A stretch of 64,000 nt of DNA from Quillaja saponaria (Eukaryota > Streptophyta > Magnoliopsida > Fabales > Quillajaceae). The DNA is taken from contig CM055607.1 in assembly GCA_029379385.1 (NCBI GenBank), positions 6,882,001-6,946,000 on the forward strand, given 5' to 3'. Positions 36,184 through 49,182 of the stretch are shown in pieces (positions within the stretch are counted from its first letter, which is position 1; every line of letters starts with the position of its first letter). Under the pieces are notes generated by a model. That model did not search any database. It was not told the origin of the DNA and saw only the letters and a program-made list of their open reading frames with translations. The position numbers were made by a program, and so were the translations under genes.

Positions 36184-36933
36184 GAGCTAGTTGGTTTTGC
36201 ATATCATAAAGGAATGATTAAAATAAACTTATACAATTTATTAGACAATTCATTAGTTGTATAATTGCATTATCATCTTTCCCACTCAAAAGATAATCTT
36301 AACAGGCATATATAATATAAGAAAGATAGATAATACAAGACTATATTATTCTCTTATTAAAAGATATTGTATAAAAGTCAACATAAATTATACCTTCATA
36401 TCACATTAAATAATATAAAATCATATAAAATATAAAAATAAAAAATTTGTATATAGAAGATAATAATAAATCAATTCATTTTAGTCAAATGATAAAAATA
36501 CTCTTCATATTATAGTAAATCATATAATCACAAATAAAATTAAATAAATAAATAAATTAGTTAACTATTTTAAACCAAAAGATTAATATTAATAAATAAA
36601 AAATAATAAAATAAATATAAGTAATAATAATTAATTAATAAATAAATAAATAATATATTTTTTATAAAAAATTAAGAAATGTATATATTTCATAAATTTT
36701 GTTTCATTTTTATTAATTTATCTATTGAGAGATATTTTTATCATTTTAGCATAATTTTTATATTATTTCATGTCTAAAAATTACATAGAAAAATAAATAA
36801 ATTAAATGATTATTTCTCAATGACCCTACCAAATAATAGAATAGAATGATCATTCTATTCCACTTGCATTCCATTCCTATTTCCTTTCTCATTCCAATTC
36901 TATAAAAATCATTCATGCATACTAAACTAGCCC
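36184..36933. mobile_element. Tourist-like (PIF/Harbinger-type) MITE
   Basis: Inverted ends GAGCTAGTTGGTTTTGCATA and, reverse-complemented, GGGCTAGTTTAGTATGCATG, flanked by TTA on both sides (36181-36183, 36934-36936), the TWA-type target duplication of PIF/Harbinger elements. It sits exactly where the parental ankyrin gene has a shorter element of the same kind (53638-53842). Confidence 0.7.
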
Positions 36934-37604
36934 TTAGAATTCAAATTGAATCTACATCATGTTCTTGTGTACATTTCTACCGACAACTAGGAGTAAGAAC
37001 ACATTGAATATTAACATTAACGAAATAATATTTATAGAATTTTTTTAACGGGTGTCCTTAAAATATTTGTTAATGTATAATAAATACAGTATTTAAAAAT
37101 TATATTTAAAAATAATAATAATAATTTAAGAATTTATTGTACTGAAATAATGACTAACAAATGTAATAAGTACAACAAACTTTCTATTTATATCACTTAA
37201 CAATTGTTATACGGGTATCAATTAGACATGAAATCCATATAATAAATACTCAAATCTAAAGACACAAGGGAATTGCTCTGGTTTAGAGTCTTGTAGAAAC
37301 GGAGATGCTCTTTAGTAGATCAAGAAACATAAAGCTATTGAATGAAGTAGAGTACGTGTCCTATTGATGAAAAGTAATACCATTCATGTGGACATGGCAG
37401 ATATGAAGAGGAAAAGAGTTCTCTATTGCTCCGGTACTTTACTGTGTGAATTATCGGACATGAACTTTCTTCTTGTTACTCTTCTCTTTGAACCTAAAAA
37501 TAGTTTAATTTTGTTTAGTTCATTATGTTGCTTTTGAAAGATGGATATCACAGGATCATTGCAAATTATATACAAATTGTCGAATATTTGACCCTTTTGT
37601 AAAA

Positions 37605-38889
37605 CTTGATTTGATAATATTGTGACTTTTTTGAGAGATTATGGGCTTTTATAGCACTCTAAGACTAGTTTGATATGCAGGAATAACTATTCTATTCCAT
37701 GCATGATTGTATGAAATATACATTTTTTCGTTTGATACGTTTTTAGCCTCAGAATACTCATTCCATTCCGACCATTTTATTTCATAGAAATAATAATTCT
37801 CAAACCCACCTCGGGGTTGGGATTGCTCATTCCTACTTCTATGGAATCGATTTAGTTAAGTTGAATGATAAAAAAATCATTCTATCACATAAAATAAATA
37901 ATTAAATAGAAAAATGAATATTAATAAACTAATAATATTATAAATATATTTAATTTAGTAAAAATGATGAAAATCACATTAAATATATAAAATCATATAA
38001 AATATAAAACTAAAAAATTTTAATATAAAAAAAATTAATTTATTTTAGTCAAATGACAAAAATACCCTTCATACCATAGTAAATAATATAATTATAAATA
38101 AATAAATTAGTTAAGTAATTTTAAACTAAAAAAAATTAATAATAATTAATAGTAATAAATAAATATATAATATAAATTATTTCAAAAAATTAAGAAATAT
38201 ATATATATTTCATAAATTGTGTCATATATATATTTTTTATTTTTTCTATTGAGGGATATTTTTTTCATTTTAACATAATTTTTATATTATTTTATCTCTA
38301 AAAACTGTTTAGACAATAAATAAATAAAATGAAATACTTATTCCTTCACTTGACACTACAAACAAAAGAATGGAATGATCATTCAATTCCACTACATTCC
38401 ATTCTCATTCCCTTTCCCATTCCCATTCCAATTCTGCAAAAATCATTTATGCCTACCAAACTAGCCCTTAGAGTTGATTCTAAAAAGTCATAGAAGTAGT
38501 GTTTGGTAAAATAGTGTAAAAACTGTTCCCAATAAGTAGAAACCATAAAAGTAATATTTAATAAATTCATTATAAAACTATTCCAAAAATCTAAATTGAC
38601 TATAATAGACATTGATAATTAAAAGAAGAGTTGTAAGTTGGAAAGTTTTATTAATTAAATGAAAAATACTGATTTTTATTAAAAGTTAAGGTCATATTGG
38701 TATTTTAAAATTTTGAGAACAGAAAGTCATTTTTTTAAAAGCATCCATTGAGATGTTTTTAAAAACACTATTGACTTTTAAAGCACATAGTAGAAGCACC
38801 TAATTTTAATTTTTTTGCCAAACATGAAAACAATTTATTTACACTCTTCATAAGTATAAATACCCTCTCAAAAAATATACCAAACTAAG
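37605..38889 (+). mobile_element. MITE (CTTGGTTTG family) interrupted by a Tourist MITE
   Basis: Left part 37605-37662 begins CTTGATTTGATAATATTGTG; right part 38468-38889 ends ATACCAAACTAAG. Together they match the uninterrupted copy at 40701-41116, in the order expected. The interruption is the 805-bp element at 37663-38467. Confidence 0.7.
37663..38467. mobile_element. Tourist-like MITE, nested
   Basis: Ends GACTAGTTTGATATGCAGGA and, reverse-complemented, GGGCTAGTTTGGTAGGCATA, flanked by TAA (37660-37662) and TTA (38468-38470). Right-hand 90 bp closely match the right end of the element at 36184-36933 (ATGATCATTC then repeated CATTCCCATTCC-like words). Confidence 0.7.
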
Positions 38890-40700
38890 CCTAAAGATTC
38901 TATTGAAGATGTAGGCTTTGAAATTTATTTATTTTTTTCTGTCTCTTACACGGAAAAATTACTACTTACCTATTCAGGTCATTTACTACTAAAGACAAAA
39001 ATATAAAAGAATAGACCTATATATATATATATATATATTGGTACAAAAATTTATCAAGATATTTATTGACTAGAAAAAAAAAAGTAAAAACAAAAAACCA
39101 CTGTAGTCAAAGATGACAAACAGGACCCAATGAAATATGGTTCAGGTGATAAGTTGTGCTTGAGTTTAAGCAGTTGAAATGTCTCTATAATGTATGAGGT
39201 TCAAAGCTTGCAAAAAAATATTTGTGAGGATGGACAGTCACGAATCCAGAACTGAGATAAGGTTCATATCCCAAAGGTGTAGAAAAAAAAAAAGAAAGAA
39301 AGAAAGAAAGAAAGATAACAAACATGAGGACACCTGGATATAACCACGTCTTCGAAGATAACAAGACTGAAGAAAAAAAGAAGATAACCATGAACAACTA
39401 ACGATGCAAGAGTTTTGTCAAATAAAGTTTGAAAATATGATAATACTACTTCAATGTTTAAAAATCACACTCAACTAGTTAGATCGTCGTCTACGTAACA
39501 TATTGAACTGGATTGAATCTATAAACTTAGTTTAGTGGCTAGACAAATTAAAACCAATAAAAATTATAAAAATAAAAAAGTTTGGTTGCTAATTGATTGA
39601 ACCGAACTAAGCATTTTTGAAAGAAAAAAAATAATGAATTATATTAAACACCAGATGGATTAAGCAATAAATAATATAAATTCTTTAAAGAGAATTAACA
39701 GAAAATTTTAATTAAAATAATTATTTATGCATTTGAAGCATGTGCCATGTGACACCCAAATAACATATGGACAAAATCCAAATAAGATAAAAGTTCTGCA
39801 CATGGCAGCTCCTCATTGATCTAAGAATCAGTTTTATTCTATTTTATAATGAGAGTCAACCGTCCCAACCAAAAAAACAGGGAACGAACTTGCAGGATTA
39901 CCTCCTACTGATCGTGCCAACAATGAACACCTGATCAAGCCGTCGCGGGACGAGGGACAGAGCCAGTAATGAAGCGGGACACACTACAAGAAAGAAGGGG
40001 TGATAATGCCTAATCCGTCACAAATCATAAATAGCATGTTTCATCTTTTTTGTTTTATTTTTTTTCTACACATTTCATCTTAAATGGTAGTTCCTCGGCA
40101 GATTTATGTGTTAGTAAACCTAGCCAATTTGTACACATATCTTAGTATAAAATTGTTAAAAGTTAGATTAAATTTAAATTGTAGCACACTCGTAACCTAT
40201 TAATTAAAAATCAATAACTCATTCGATGTAGACTACTAATTTAGTGAATAAAATAATAGATATTAATATAAAAAGAGAATATAATAGATCTCTACTTTTT
40301 GTAATAATATATAAGTATTTTATAATAAATAATATTTTTAGTAACAATATGTCGTTATCATCTTTGTTTATAATACACAATTTATCGTAGCATGTTGGTA
40401 TCACGGTTATTTAAATGTATAATTTATTTTAAATTGTTAGTAAGATGGCGGCTTGTTTACCAGTAGAAGTTTCATAGTGTTATATATATATATCTTTAGT
40501 AACTTAGATAATGTATTTAGTATATATTTCTCGTCAATAATGCAAACTATTTGTTTGTTATACATATTTCAATATAAATAGTCAATAAGTCTAACAATTA
40601 AAAAATATTAAAATTTATTATTTTGTACAAGACTAATAATTAGTTGAAGTAAAATACTTCAATGAGTTGTATGATTGTTATCTGGTATGATTATTAATTA

Positions 40701-41116
40701 AGGTTTGGTTTGTTAATGCTATGATTCTTTGAGAGGATGTTGTGCTCTTATAGCTCTTAGGCTCAGTTTAGCAATGCTATGACTTTTTGAGAGATATTAT
40801 TATACTCTTTTGGCTCTCTTAGAGTTGCTTTTAAGAAGTTACAGCAGTAATATTTGGTAAAATAATATAAAAACTGTTTTTCGATAAGTAGAAGCCACAA
40901 AATTAAACTTGATTTGGTAATACTGTGACTTTTTTTTATTAAAATTTAAAGTTATTTTAATTTTAAAAATGTTTAAGAGCAGAAACCAGCTTTTAAAAGT
41001 ATCACTGATTTTAGCCTAAAGTAGAAGCACTCTAACTTTTTCTTTACCAAACATAAAAAAATTGACTTATGGTATTCATAAGCATAATACCATATCAAAG
41101 AACATTAGCAAACCAA
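40701..41116 (+). mobile_element. MITE, CTTGGTTTG family
   Basis: Starts AGGTTTGGTTTGTTAATGCT and ends GAACATTAGCAAACCAAG, imperfect inverted repeats. Internal GATAAGTAGAAGCCACAAA is shared with the other copies. Non-coding. Confidence 0.65.
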
Positions 41117-41516
41117 GTCTTAGAGCTGCTTTTAGAAAGTTATAGTAGTAATGTTTGGTAAAATAATACAAAAACTGCTCTCAATAAGTAGAAGCCACAA
41201 ATTAGTGTTTGATAAATTCATTGTAAAGTGGCTCCAAAGATTTAAATTGACTATAATAGATATTGATAATGAAAAGAAAGATAATTAACCTACTGCATTA
41301 ATTAATAAAAGGATAAATGTGAATTTTTATTAAAAATTGAGGTTATATTAGTCTTTTAAACTTTTGAAAGCATAAGCCATCTTTTAAAAGCACTCCTAAC
41401 TTTTAAAGCTCAAAGTAGATGCACCCCACTTTTTTTTTTTTTACCAAACATAAAAAAATTGACTTATGCTCTTCATAAACATAAGCGCCCTCCAAAATTG
41501 CATTACCTAACCAAGC
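41117..41516 (+). mobile_element. MITE, CTTGGTTTG family, 5'-truncated, in tandem
   Basis: Directly abuts the previous copy. It begins inside the element (AGAGCTGCTTTTAGAAAGTT) and ends GCATTACCTAACCAAG. Shares AATAAGTAGAAGCCACAAAT and AAATTGACTATAATAGATAT with 38464-38889. Confidence 0.65.
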
Positions 41517-42566
41517 TTAAACATATATCAAATATGAAAAAAAAAACTTTATTTTTCAAGTGATAGAAAATAGAAAACTAACTATTGACTAATAAAAAAA
41601 ATAGTATTTTGAATGAAAATAAATGTATATACTAGATGTAAATTTATCGACTAGAAAATAAATGCATTATATATGTATTTTTTTCTATAATTTTGTCAAA
41701 AAAATTATTTTTTTTTACCAAAACAAAAATTAGATTGAATTGATCATTCACTGTCCTTTCTAATAATTTTTACAAAATATAATCAATTAAACAATTATTT
41801 CATCAAACACCAACAAAATTTTTAATTAATTATTTAAAAATTATAATCAATTCTTACCAAATACTATGCACAACTTACAATATTATTTAAAATTAGTTAT
41901 AATTAAAACAAAAGTGATAATATGATATTTTAAGCAAAAATAAACACCATCTAAATTTATCAATATGAATTATTAATTTATATACTAAACACTGTTGATT
42001 AATCTAATTTTTTTATATATCAAACAGGCCCTATGTTATTGATCAAATCTCGATGGGCTTTCGCTCTCTCTTTAACCCAACATATTGCATTTGAAAAAAA
42101 TCACTTTCTACATTAACATCCATCCAAATGGGCTGCCGTTTGAAAAGAATTGTATTTGCGGAGAATTGCCCATGAACTTTTAGTAAGCCCATAACTTACT
42201 ACAAAATCAATTTATATCTTTTACTATTATTATTTTTTATATAAATATAATTACTACAGAGATATATATTAATAATAAAAAATTAAATGACATTTTAACT
42301 TTTAAGAGATTAATTCATAATTTTATAAGCTAAAATTAAATTTGACTCGTTTTACCTATCAAAGTCGAACATAAAACTAAAATCAATTCAATTAAAAAAA
42401 AATAATCATGAGTTATTCATGTATTAGCACATTTTTAATTGGGACACTGGGAAAAGGCAAGTCCATCCGCCAAGGTCGAAGAAAATCTGACTACGCGGAT
42501 AAGACTCCAGAGGGCAGCAGGGTTCTGAAGCATTGCTTGTCTGTCATGCAACCATAGAAGGCAGAC

Positions 42567-45500
42567 ATGGAAATTCTGTCTCCCACAACCACATTTAGCA
42601 AATCCAAAATATTCCCGTTAGTCAAATCTCACAAAACCCAATACCAAAACATTTCTATAAACCTCAAATTTCCAAATTCATCAAAGAAAACTAACCTTGT
42701 TAATCTTTCGTCTTCTTCTACTGCTTCTTATTCTTCTCTTATTTCTTGTATTTGTTTCTCAACAAGAACAAGCGAAACTGTAACAACAACAACTTCCACT
42801 TCCCTCTTTTCCAATTCCACCCATGAGAACCGCCACTGGATGGTACTCATGGAAAGACCTCCAGTTGGAATCAATTCTAAACAAGAAATTATTGATTATT
42901 ATGTTAAGACCCTGCAAAGAGTTTTGGGCAGGTGGGTGTGTTTCCATATTTTGTTTCATTTCAATATTTTATAGTTTTTGTTGTGAATTTTGCCTGTCTG
43001 TTTCTGTTTGAAAAGTGAGAAAGATGCTCAAATGTGCATATACGATGCTTCTTGGGATACCCACTTCGGTTTTTGTTGTGACACTGACGAAGAAACTTCC
43101 TCCGAGCTCGCCCGTAAGTTTCTTAGTCTTTTAACTCTTTTTTTTTTGGATAGTTGCTTGTTGCTCTTCGAATTAGCATAGGATGCTATATGCTGGCACC
43201 TATGCCCATACCACATAGTTATGGTTGATGACATAAAATGTGTGCTAAGATTTTCCTGTCTTTATATTGATCTTGTAAGAGGTGACCCGTATTGCCAATA
43301 GCAAATGATAATGCTTCTGAATGTCTTAATTTGGTTCTTATACGTTTATGTTTTGTAGGTTTACCCGGGGTCATATTGGTTAGGCGCGACCCTGATTTCA
43401 ATTCTCTAGAAAGGGATTATAGTTCTTCAAATGGCGAAGCACGTAATCCTTCAAGTCTACAAAGTGGAACGACTACATTGTTTCCTGCAGGAAATAGCAA
43501 ACATTGGCTTGTTAGAATGGATAAGCCCGGAGTTGGGATAGTTACAAAGGCACAAATGGTTGACTACTATGCTCAAATACTAACAAAGGTCTTGGGAAAG
43601 TAAGCAACAATGTCTAAGTATTACTGCGTTTTACTTCCTTTAATCAATTTGTTTCTCTTATCCCTGAAAGTGGAGTGACAATCCCTGCAGTGAGAAGGAC
43701 TCACAAATGTGTATATATCATGTTTCCTGGAAATCCAACTTCGGGTTCTGTTGTGAACTTGATGCAGAGTGTGCGCGGGAACTAGCTGGTTAGACTTTGA
43801 TAAAAGTTCCAACTCTACATTTTTCACTGATATGATTTGTTTCACTGAGCAAAATGCTCTCATGCGGTGCAGGCATTCCTGGTGTCTTATCAGTTCATCC
43901 AGATAATAATTTTGAATCAGAGAATAAGGATTATGGAGGTTTGTGGCTCCTTTTATTGGAAATTTCCCATTCTTTTCTTTTCAAAACCAGTATCTACTTG
44001 TGTTGCAATCCTTGGGTTAGAAATAACATATTCCCTTTCTCTCATGAGTTATGTGAGAGTATTCGGACCAGATATTATGATATCTGGGTTTCTTGTATGG
44101 TTTTGAGGATATGCCTGGTACTCATGAGGGTTTAGTTTGTTACGGTTCTGCTAAAAGGGTCTCTCTTTTTTTCCTGAAGAAAGCATATGAGACCAGCAGA
44201 ATGTGATTTAGCTTTGTATATGGGTGTTTCTGTCTTGGATGATATAAGGCCTGAGACAATTCCACTGTAGATGTTATGCAATCACTCAGAAGATATTATC
44301 TCCGTTAGTTTAGCTGTATAAATGGAGAAAAAGAACTAGCATTTGTAATTGTTGCATAATTGGTTGTATAAGCGGGTATAGTATGATCGGTGGTTTATCC
44401 CTTGATTAGGGATTGATGGGCTCTGGGAACACCTTTTATGGTGGCAAGAATGTTCTGTGGTAGTGCAGGCCTTCCAATAGCAAGCACACATTGTAGAACT
44501 AATGTCTTACACAAGTGCAGTGAACTTGTTATAGACTATAGTAACATAGGGGTAGCTGCAAAAATGCTTAAGTAAGTCAAACTGTTTGTGAAACTGAACG
44601 ATTAAGGGTACAATACTGAATTTTCTGAAAACTAACACAAACTTACGTGGCATTTTTTTATTTTTGGTTGAAGTTGGGTTATGTACATCAGGTTTTCTAC
44701 TACTGTAAATATTAGTGAAACTGAATAAAGATGTTTGCCTTCTTTAGGAGAAACTTGTCAATTGTCTGAACTCTGTAGGGATTTGATGTAGGAGGGATAT
44801 TGTTTTGTCAGACTAACACTAAATCCACTACATAAAGATAGAACCCTGAAATTCACCAGTAGGAGAAAAATCTCTTTTAAGTTATTGTTAACAAACTCTG
44901 CCACACTAACCCCGGAGACCATTTTATAGGGCTGAATTCTCATCAAGACAGCAAAACAATGTAAGATAGTAATTAAACAATCTATAACAGTACAAACTGG
45001 AGAGTAAACTGAGAAACAAAAACTAGACTAACATCATATAAACAGGAAATAAACAAATGAATTTTCAAAAAATTGAGGGCTCAGATGTGTGAAGGTGGTT
45101 TTAGACACTGTAGTCCTTACACAATTGTATCAAAATTCTTCTGAGATCTATTCCTCGTTGTGATTTGATAATTATGAGGGGCAATAACATAATATGAAAT
45201 GTTAATTTGAAAGAGAAACTAGAAGTTGAGTCCACTTTTAGTTGGATTTTTACTGCTGAAATTTTAATTTTTTTGGGAATATGGCAGTCAAGATGTGATG
45301 TTTTATGAACTATAAAAAACTTAATTTTGTGAAAATTCGACAAACTTTTTTGAGAAGTTAAGGGCCTTGTTAATTTGAGTTTCTTTGTTTTTTCTCCCTC
45401 TCTCTTCTTAGGGGAAGTGCTGCATGCAGAATGATTTACTTTTGTATTATCTCAAAGATAATTAGAGGTAAACTTGATATCAACATATTCTTTGCTGAAG

Positions 45501-47010
45501 AAGAGAAAACTACTTGAGGATATTTGAGTGATGCGCTATGAAGGAAGCAAGTTTAGCTTAGCCTGTCTATAGATCAAAATAACATGTGGAAGAGCTCAAG
45601 GTTTAGTAATGCTATAAAATCATCTTAGAACTGATTTTTTGAGCTCTTAGACAGAGAAAGAATAGGAATCAAATGCTTTGGTGAAGAGATCTGCTCAATA
45701 TGTTTTTGTGCAGTATCATGTAGCAGTAATAATAGTGGTCAGCGTACAAGATGATTGAGTGCCACATGAAAAGCGTGTTAAAATGTAATCTATACCGTCT
45801 TACTTATTGTAGTATACAATATTGATATTATTAGATGCCAGATATGATTTTCGGTGAGAATCTGATTCCAGTGATCCTCCATTTTTATGTAATTCACATT
45901 TCCCTTCTCTCTGACTCTATTATCGACAATAATGGCTGTCATCTTTTCTATTAAAGACTAACTATGTATTCTCCAGGTAATAATTTACTTAAGTCTTTGA
46001 ATGGTCTGAATTCTACTGAAGCAAATCAAGCAACCCCGATAAAAACAAAGAAGCTCTTTATAACTGGTATGTTGCATCTTCTTTGTTAGTTATAAATGTG
46101 CCCTATTCATATGTCCATCTGTGTATTTACTGGTATATGCATACCGACGAATTCAATATGAATTATATTCTTGAGCATATGATATCTGGGCGCCCTGTCC
46201 TTTTTCATAATGCAAAAATGTAGGATGAAAATATAAAGAAATCTTTCATAAACATTATGAAATTATATACACTTGATTCCTGCTAACAACTTTAAATTAC
46301 TACCCGAAGGAACTTGCTTTGTCTCCTTGTAAGTACCATAACCATGCTTTTCATTTCTGTGTTCATATCCTATTGCTGATTGCAGGCATAAAAAGGGATG
46401 GGATGGTTCCTGTTATTGCTGGGTGGTATCTATCCCCTTTCCCACTCAGTACATTGCTTGACAGCTTCAATTTTTGTGCAGGCCTATCATTTTATACATC
46501 TGAGAAAACCTTACGTGCAGCATTTGAAGGCTTTGGCGAACTTATTGAAGGTAGGGCATTTCATTCATTTTGTTTCCTATTCATAAAAATTTACCAATAA
46601 AGTGCTCATACTGATAAACTGATTTTTTTGAACAGTAAAAGTTATTATGGACAAAATTTCGAAAAGGTCAAAAGGTTATGCATTTGTGGAGTACACTACA
46701 GAGGAGGCTGCAAGTGCAGCACTGAAAGAGATGAATGGCAAGGTAAATTCAAACCTCCTAGTGTGTGAACGTGTCTTTCGTGCTTCTGGGCTGAAATAAC
46801 ACATGAATGTATCGTGTTTTGCTTTACTTCTTGTTCTTATTGTTGAAACTGGAACAAAACAAAAAGGAAGACGAACTCAACACCAATAATAGAAAGTCTA
46901 CGCCTAACCTTACACTGCTACTCTTGCAGATTATAAACGGTTGGATGATAGTTGTGGATGTTGCCAAGAGTAACCCGCCAAAATACAGCAGAGGTTGCCC
47001 AGCAGCCTGA
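42567..47010 (+). CDS. ORRM1: Organelle RRM protein 1, chloroplast RNA-editing factor
   Basis: Nine exons: 42567-42931, 43016-43113, 43359-43599, 43691-43788, 43873-43938, 45977-46066, 46482-46550, 46636-46742 and 46930-47010; all phases match, giving 404 residues. Residues 1 to about 85 are Ser/Thr/Lys-rich without acids, a chloroplast transit peptide. Two MORF/RIP-type boxes follow: HWMVLMERPPVGINSKQEII with DAQMCIYDASWDTHFGFCCD, then HWLVRMDKPGVGIVTKAQMV with DSQMCIYHVSWKSNFGFCCE. The C-terminus is an RRM with RNP2 LFITGLSF and RNP1 SKGYAFVEYT. Two divided RIP boxes plus one RRM is the specific architecture of ORRM1, which is needed for many C-to-U editing sites in plastids and binds RNA and PPR editing factors. 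No defects seen. Intron 5 (43939-45976) is the longest. Confidence 0.92.
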
Positions 47011-47340
47011 TGGAGAAAATGGGTTTTTTTCCTTAATAATGAGTACCCTGCTGCTCAACGCCTGAGTGTGATATGGTAGTCCTGTTAGAGGCTTTGGTCA
47101 GTTTTCAATTTACTACAGGTCAACCTAGAATATTTCACAGCTCAAGACAAACCCCAAAAGGAATTTCGATACATGGAACAATTTTCATATTTGCTTAATA
47201 TAAGTTGGGGTGGGAAGCCGATGATATGTAATGACATGGAGGAATATTCAAGATTTCAGATATTTACTTAGTAGACCTCCTTTTTTCCCCCCTTTCCTCT
47301 GGTTTTTGCTAAAGCTTCATGGTCAAAAGCAGGAAATTAG

Positions 47341-47346
47341 GGGGGT

Positions 47347-47380
<34 letters not shown>
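47341..47380. repeat. Poly-G tract
   Basis: Forty bases, all G except one T near the start, about 330 bp after the ORRM1 stop. Length is unlikely to be exact in an assembly. Confidence 0.95.
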
Positions 47381-47383
<3 letters not shown>

Positions 47384-48420
47384 AGGGAATGGATTCTGGA
47401 GATGTGGCATGAGTCATGAGTAGGTAATCGCTGTGGTACACTGCCAACATATGACGCCATAGAGAAAGGGAATAAATAAGTAAAGAAGGATATGTCATGA
47501 TCATCTATCTCCTGTGTAACTGTGTTTCTCTAATTAGTTTTATTAATACATTAGTTATATATGAAACAAGAAAACTTGCATGAAATATTACTGAAAATGA
47601 TTTTAGTGCAATTATTATTATTTGTATAATAATTTAAATTCTAATGATTGTATCTATTGTACTTTATCAAGTTTTTCAAGTGGAGCCATTAGAAAAATTA
47701 ACTTATTGTTGAAAATGACATAAGCAAGATTCAAATTCAAAATCTTTATGATAAATTACCAGTATTTACAAGTTTGTAGTAAAAGATGACACATTAAATA
47801 TTTTTTAAGTATAATAATTAGAATATTCACTCCTTGAGGACCAGGAAGCGTCGTCTTCCATAGCATTATATATAGAACTAGAAAGCACAAACAAGTATCA
47901 TTATAACTATATGTTTTCCCAATTATGGGAGTGTAGTCATGAATGTGAATGAAATTAAATTTACATCCAAAAAGTGTGTAAATACTCATAAAAAATAAAA
48001 AATTAGAGGTTTAGTTTAGTTTTTTTTTTTAATTGAATAGAATCCGTCCAAAAATATTTTAGTCCGAACTACGAGTGGTATTTGTAGACAATTTAAACTA
48101 CAAGTATACATTTGAAAAAAAGTCAAACCACATAAAAATAAGAGACTGAAAAAATAAGCATTATTGTGGTTGTCCAATTTTTTATTTTTTTTTAAAGGAA
48201 CAATTAGTACAAAAAAGGAAAAAAAAGAAGAAAGTTGTGATTATATAATTTAAGAAACTTAAGTTGATAATGATGGTTTTATATTCAACAAAATCTTTAA
48301 GATATGTATCTATATCTTAAATGGTAATATATATAGTTACTAAAATTAAATTATTTTGAAAATAATAATTTATTAATTATATTGCTATAAAATTATTATT
48401 AGCGAAAATTCTAAAACAAT

Positions 48421-48570
48421 ATTATATATATTATATATATAATCCATTAATTATTATTATTTTAAGCTTTTTACGAGTATTTTCACACCCTTTTAGTGTG
48501 AACCTAATAATCTCATTAGGGTTTGTGACTTCTCCTTCCCACAAGTGTTTTTCTGTGAGTTTAAACCCGT

Positions 48571-48618
<48 letters not shown>

Positions 48619-49182
48619 AGGGAATCCTAACGTATACCACCTATAGGTATAAGTTATCAATGTCTACTATTTTATATGAACAAAAAAAATCACAACTCAC
48701 ATGTTAAAATTAATTAATATTTTTGTAATATATATTTCCTTACTTATATGAGATTGAAATTAGTATTTAAAAAAAAAATTATGTATATATCATCTTAACA
48801 GCAATTGTATAAGACACAACTATCATATTATACATGCAATTAAAAATATTATATATATAATCCATTAATTATTATTATTTTGGCTTTCCACGAGTATTCC
48901 TACATTATTTGAGTGTGAGTCTAATAATCTCTTTGGGGTTTATAACTACTCCCCGCAATGATTTTCTGTGAGTTTGAATACTGTTAAAAATATTTATATG
49001 TATATATGTAACAGGATCCTAACATACACCTCCTGTAGGTATAAATTATCAACGTCTACTATTTTATATGGACAAAAAAATCACAAGTCACATGTTAAAA
49101 TTAATTAATCATTACCAGATATTTTTGTAATATATATTTCCTTAATTATATTAAACTAAAATTATTATTTTAAAAAAATATT
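48421..49182. repeat. Two-copy tandem duplication, period about 420 bp
   Basis: Unit 1 (about 48421-48773) and unit 2 (about 48839-49182) share AATCCATTAATTATTATTAT, GTCTACTATTTTATATG, AGTCACATGTTAAAATT-like and GTAATATATATTTCCTTA blocks in order. Unit 1 contains an expanded (AT)n (about 48576-48610) where unit 2 has a short one. Confidence 0.85.

Larger units (their letters stand above)
36937..42566. other. Gene-free repeat-rich spacer
   Basis: No exon supported in 5.6 kb. Contents that I can name are MITEs at 37605-38889, 40701-41116 and 41117-41516, simple AT tracts (for example near 39020) and a GAAA tract near 39295-39315. The rest is AT-rich and unassigned. Confidence 0.6.

Noticed and set aside
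47231..47419. Open frame containing a poly-Gly stretch
   Set aside because: Produced by the poly-G tract, not by a gene.
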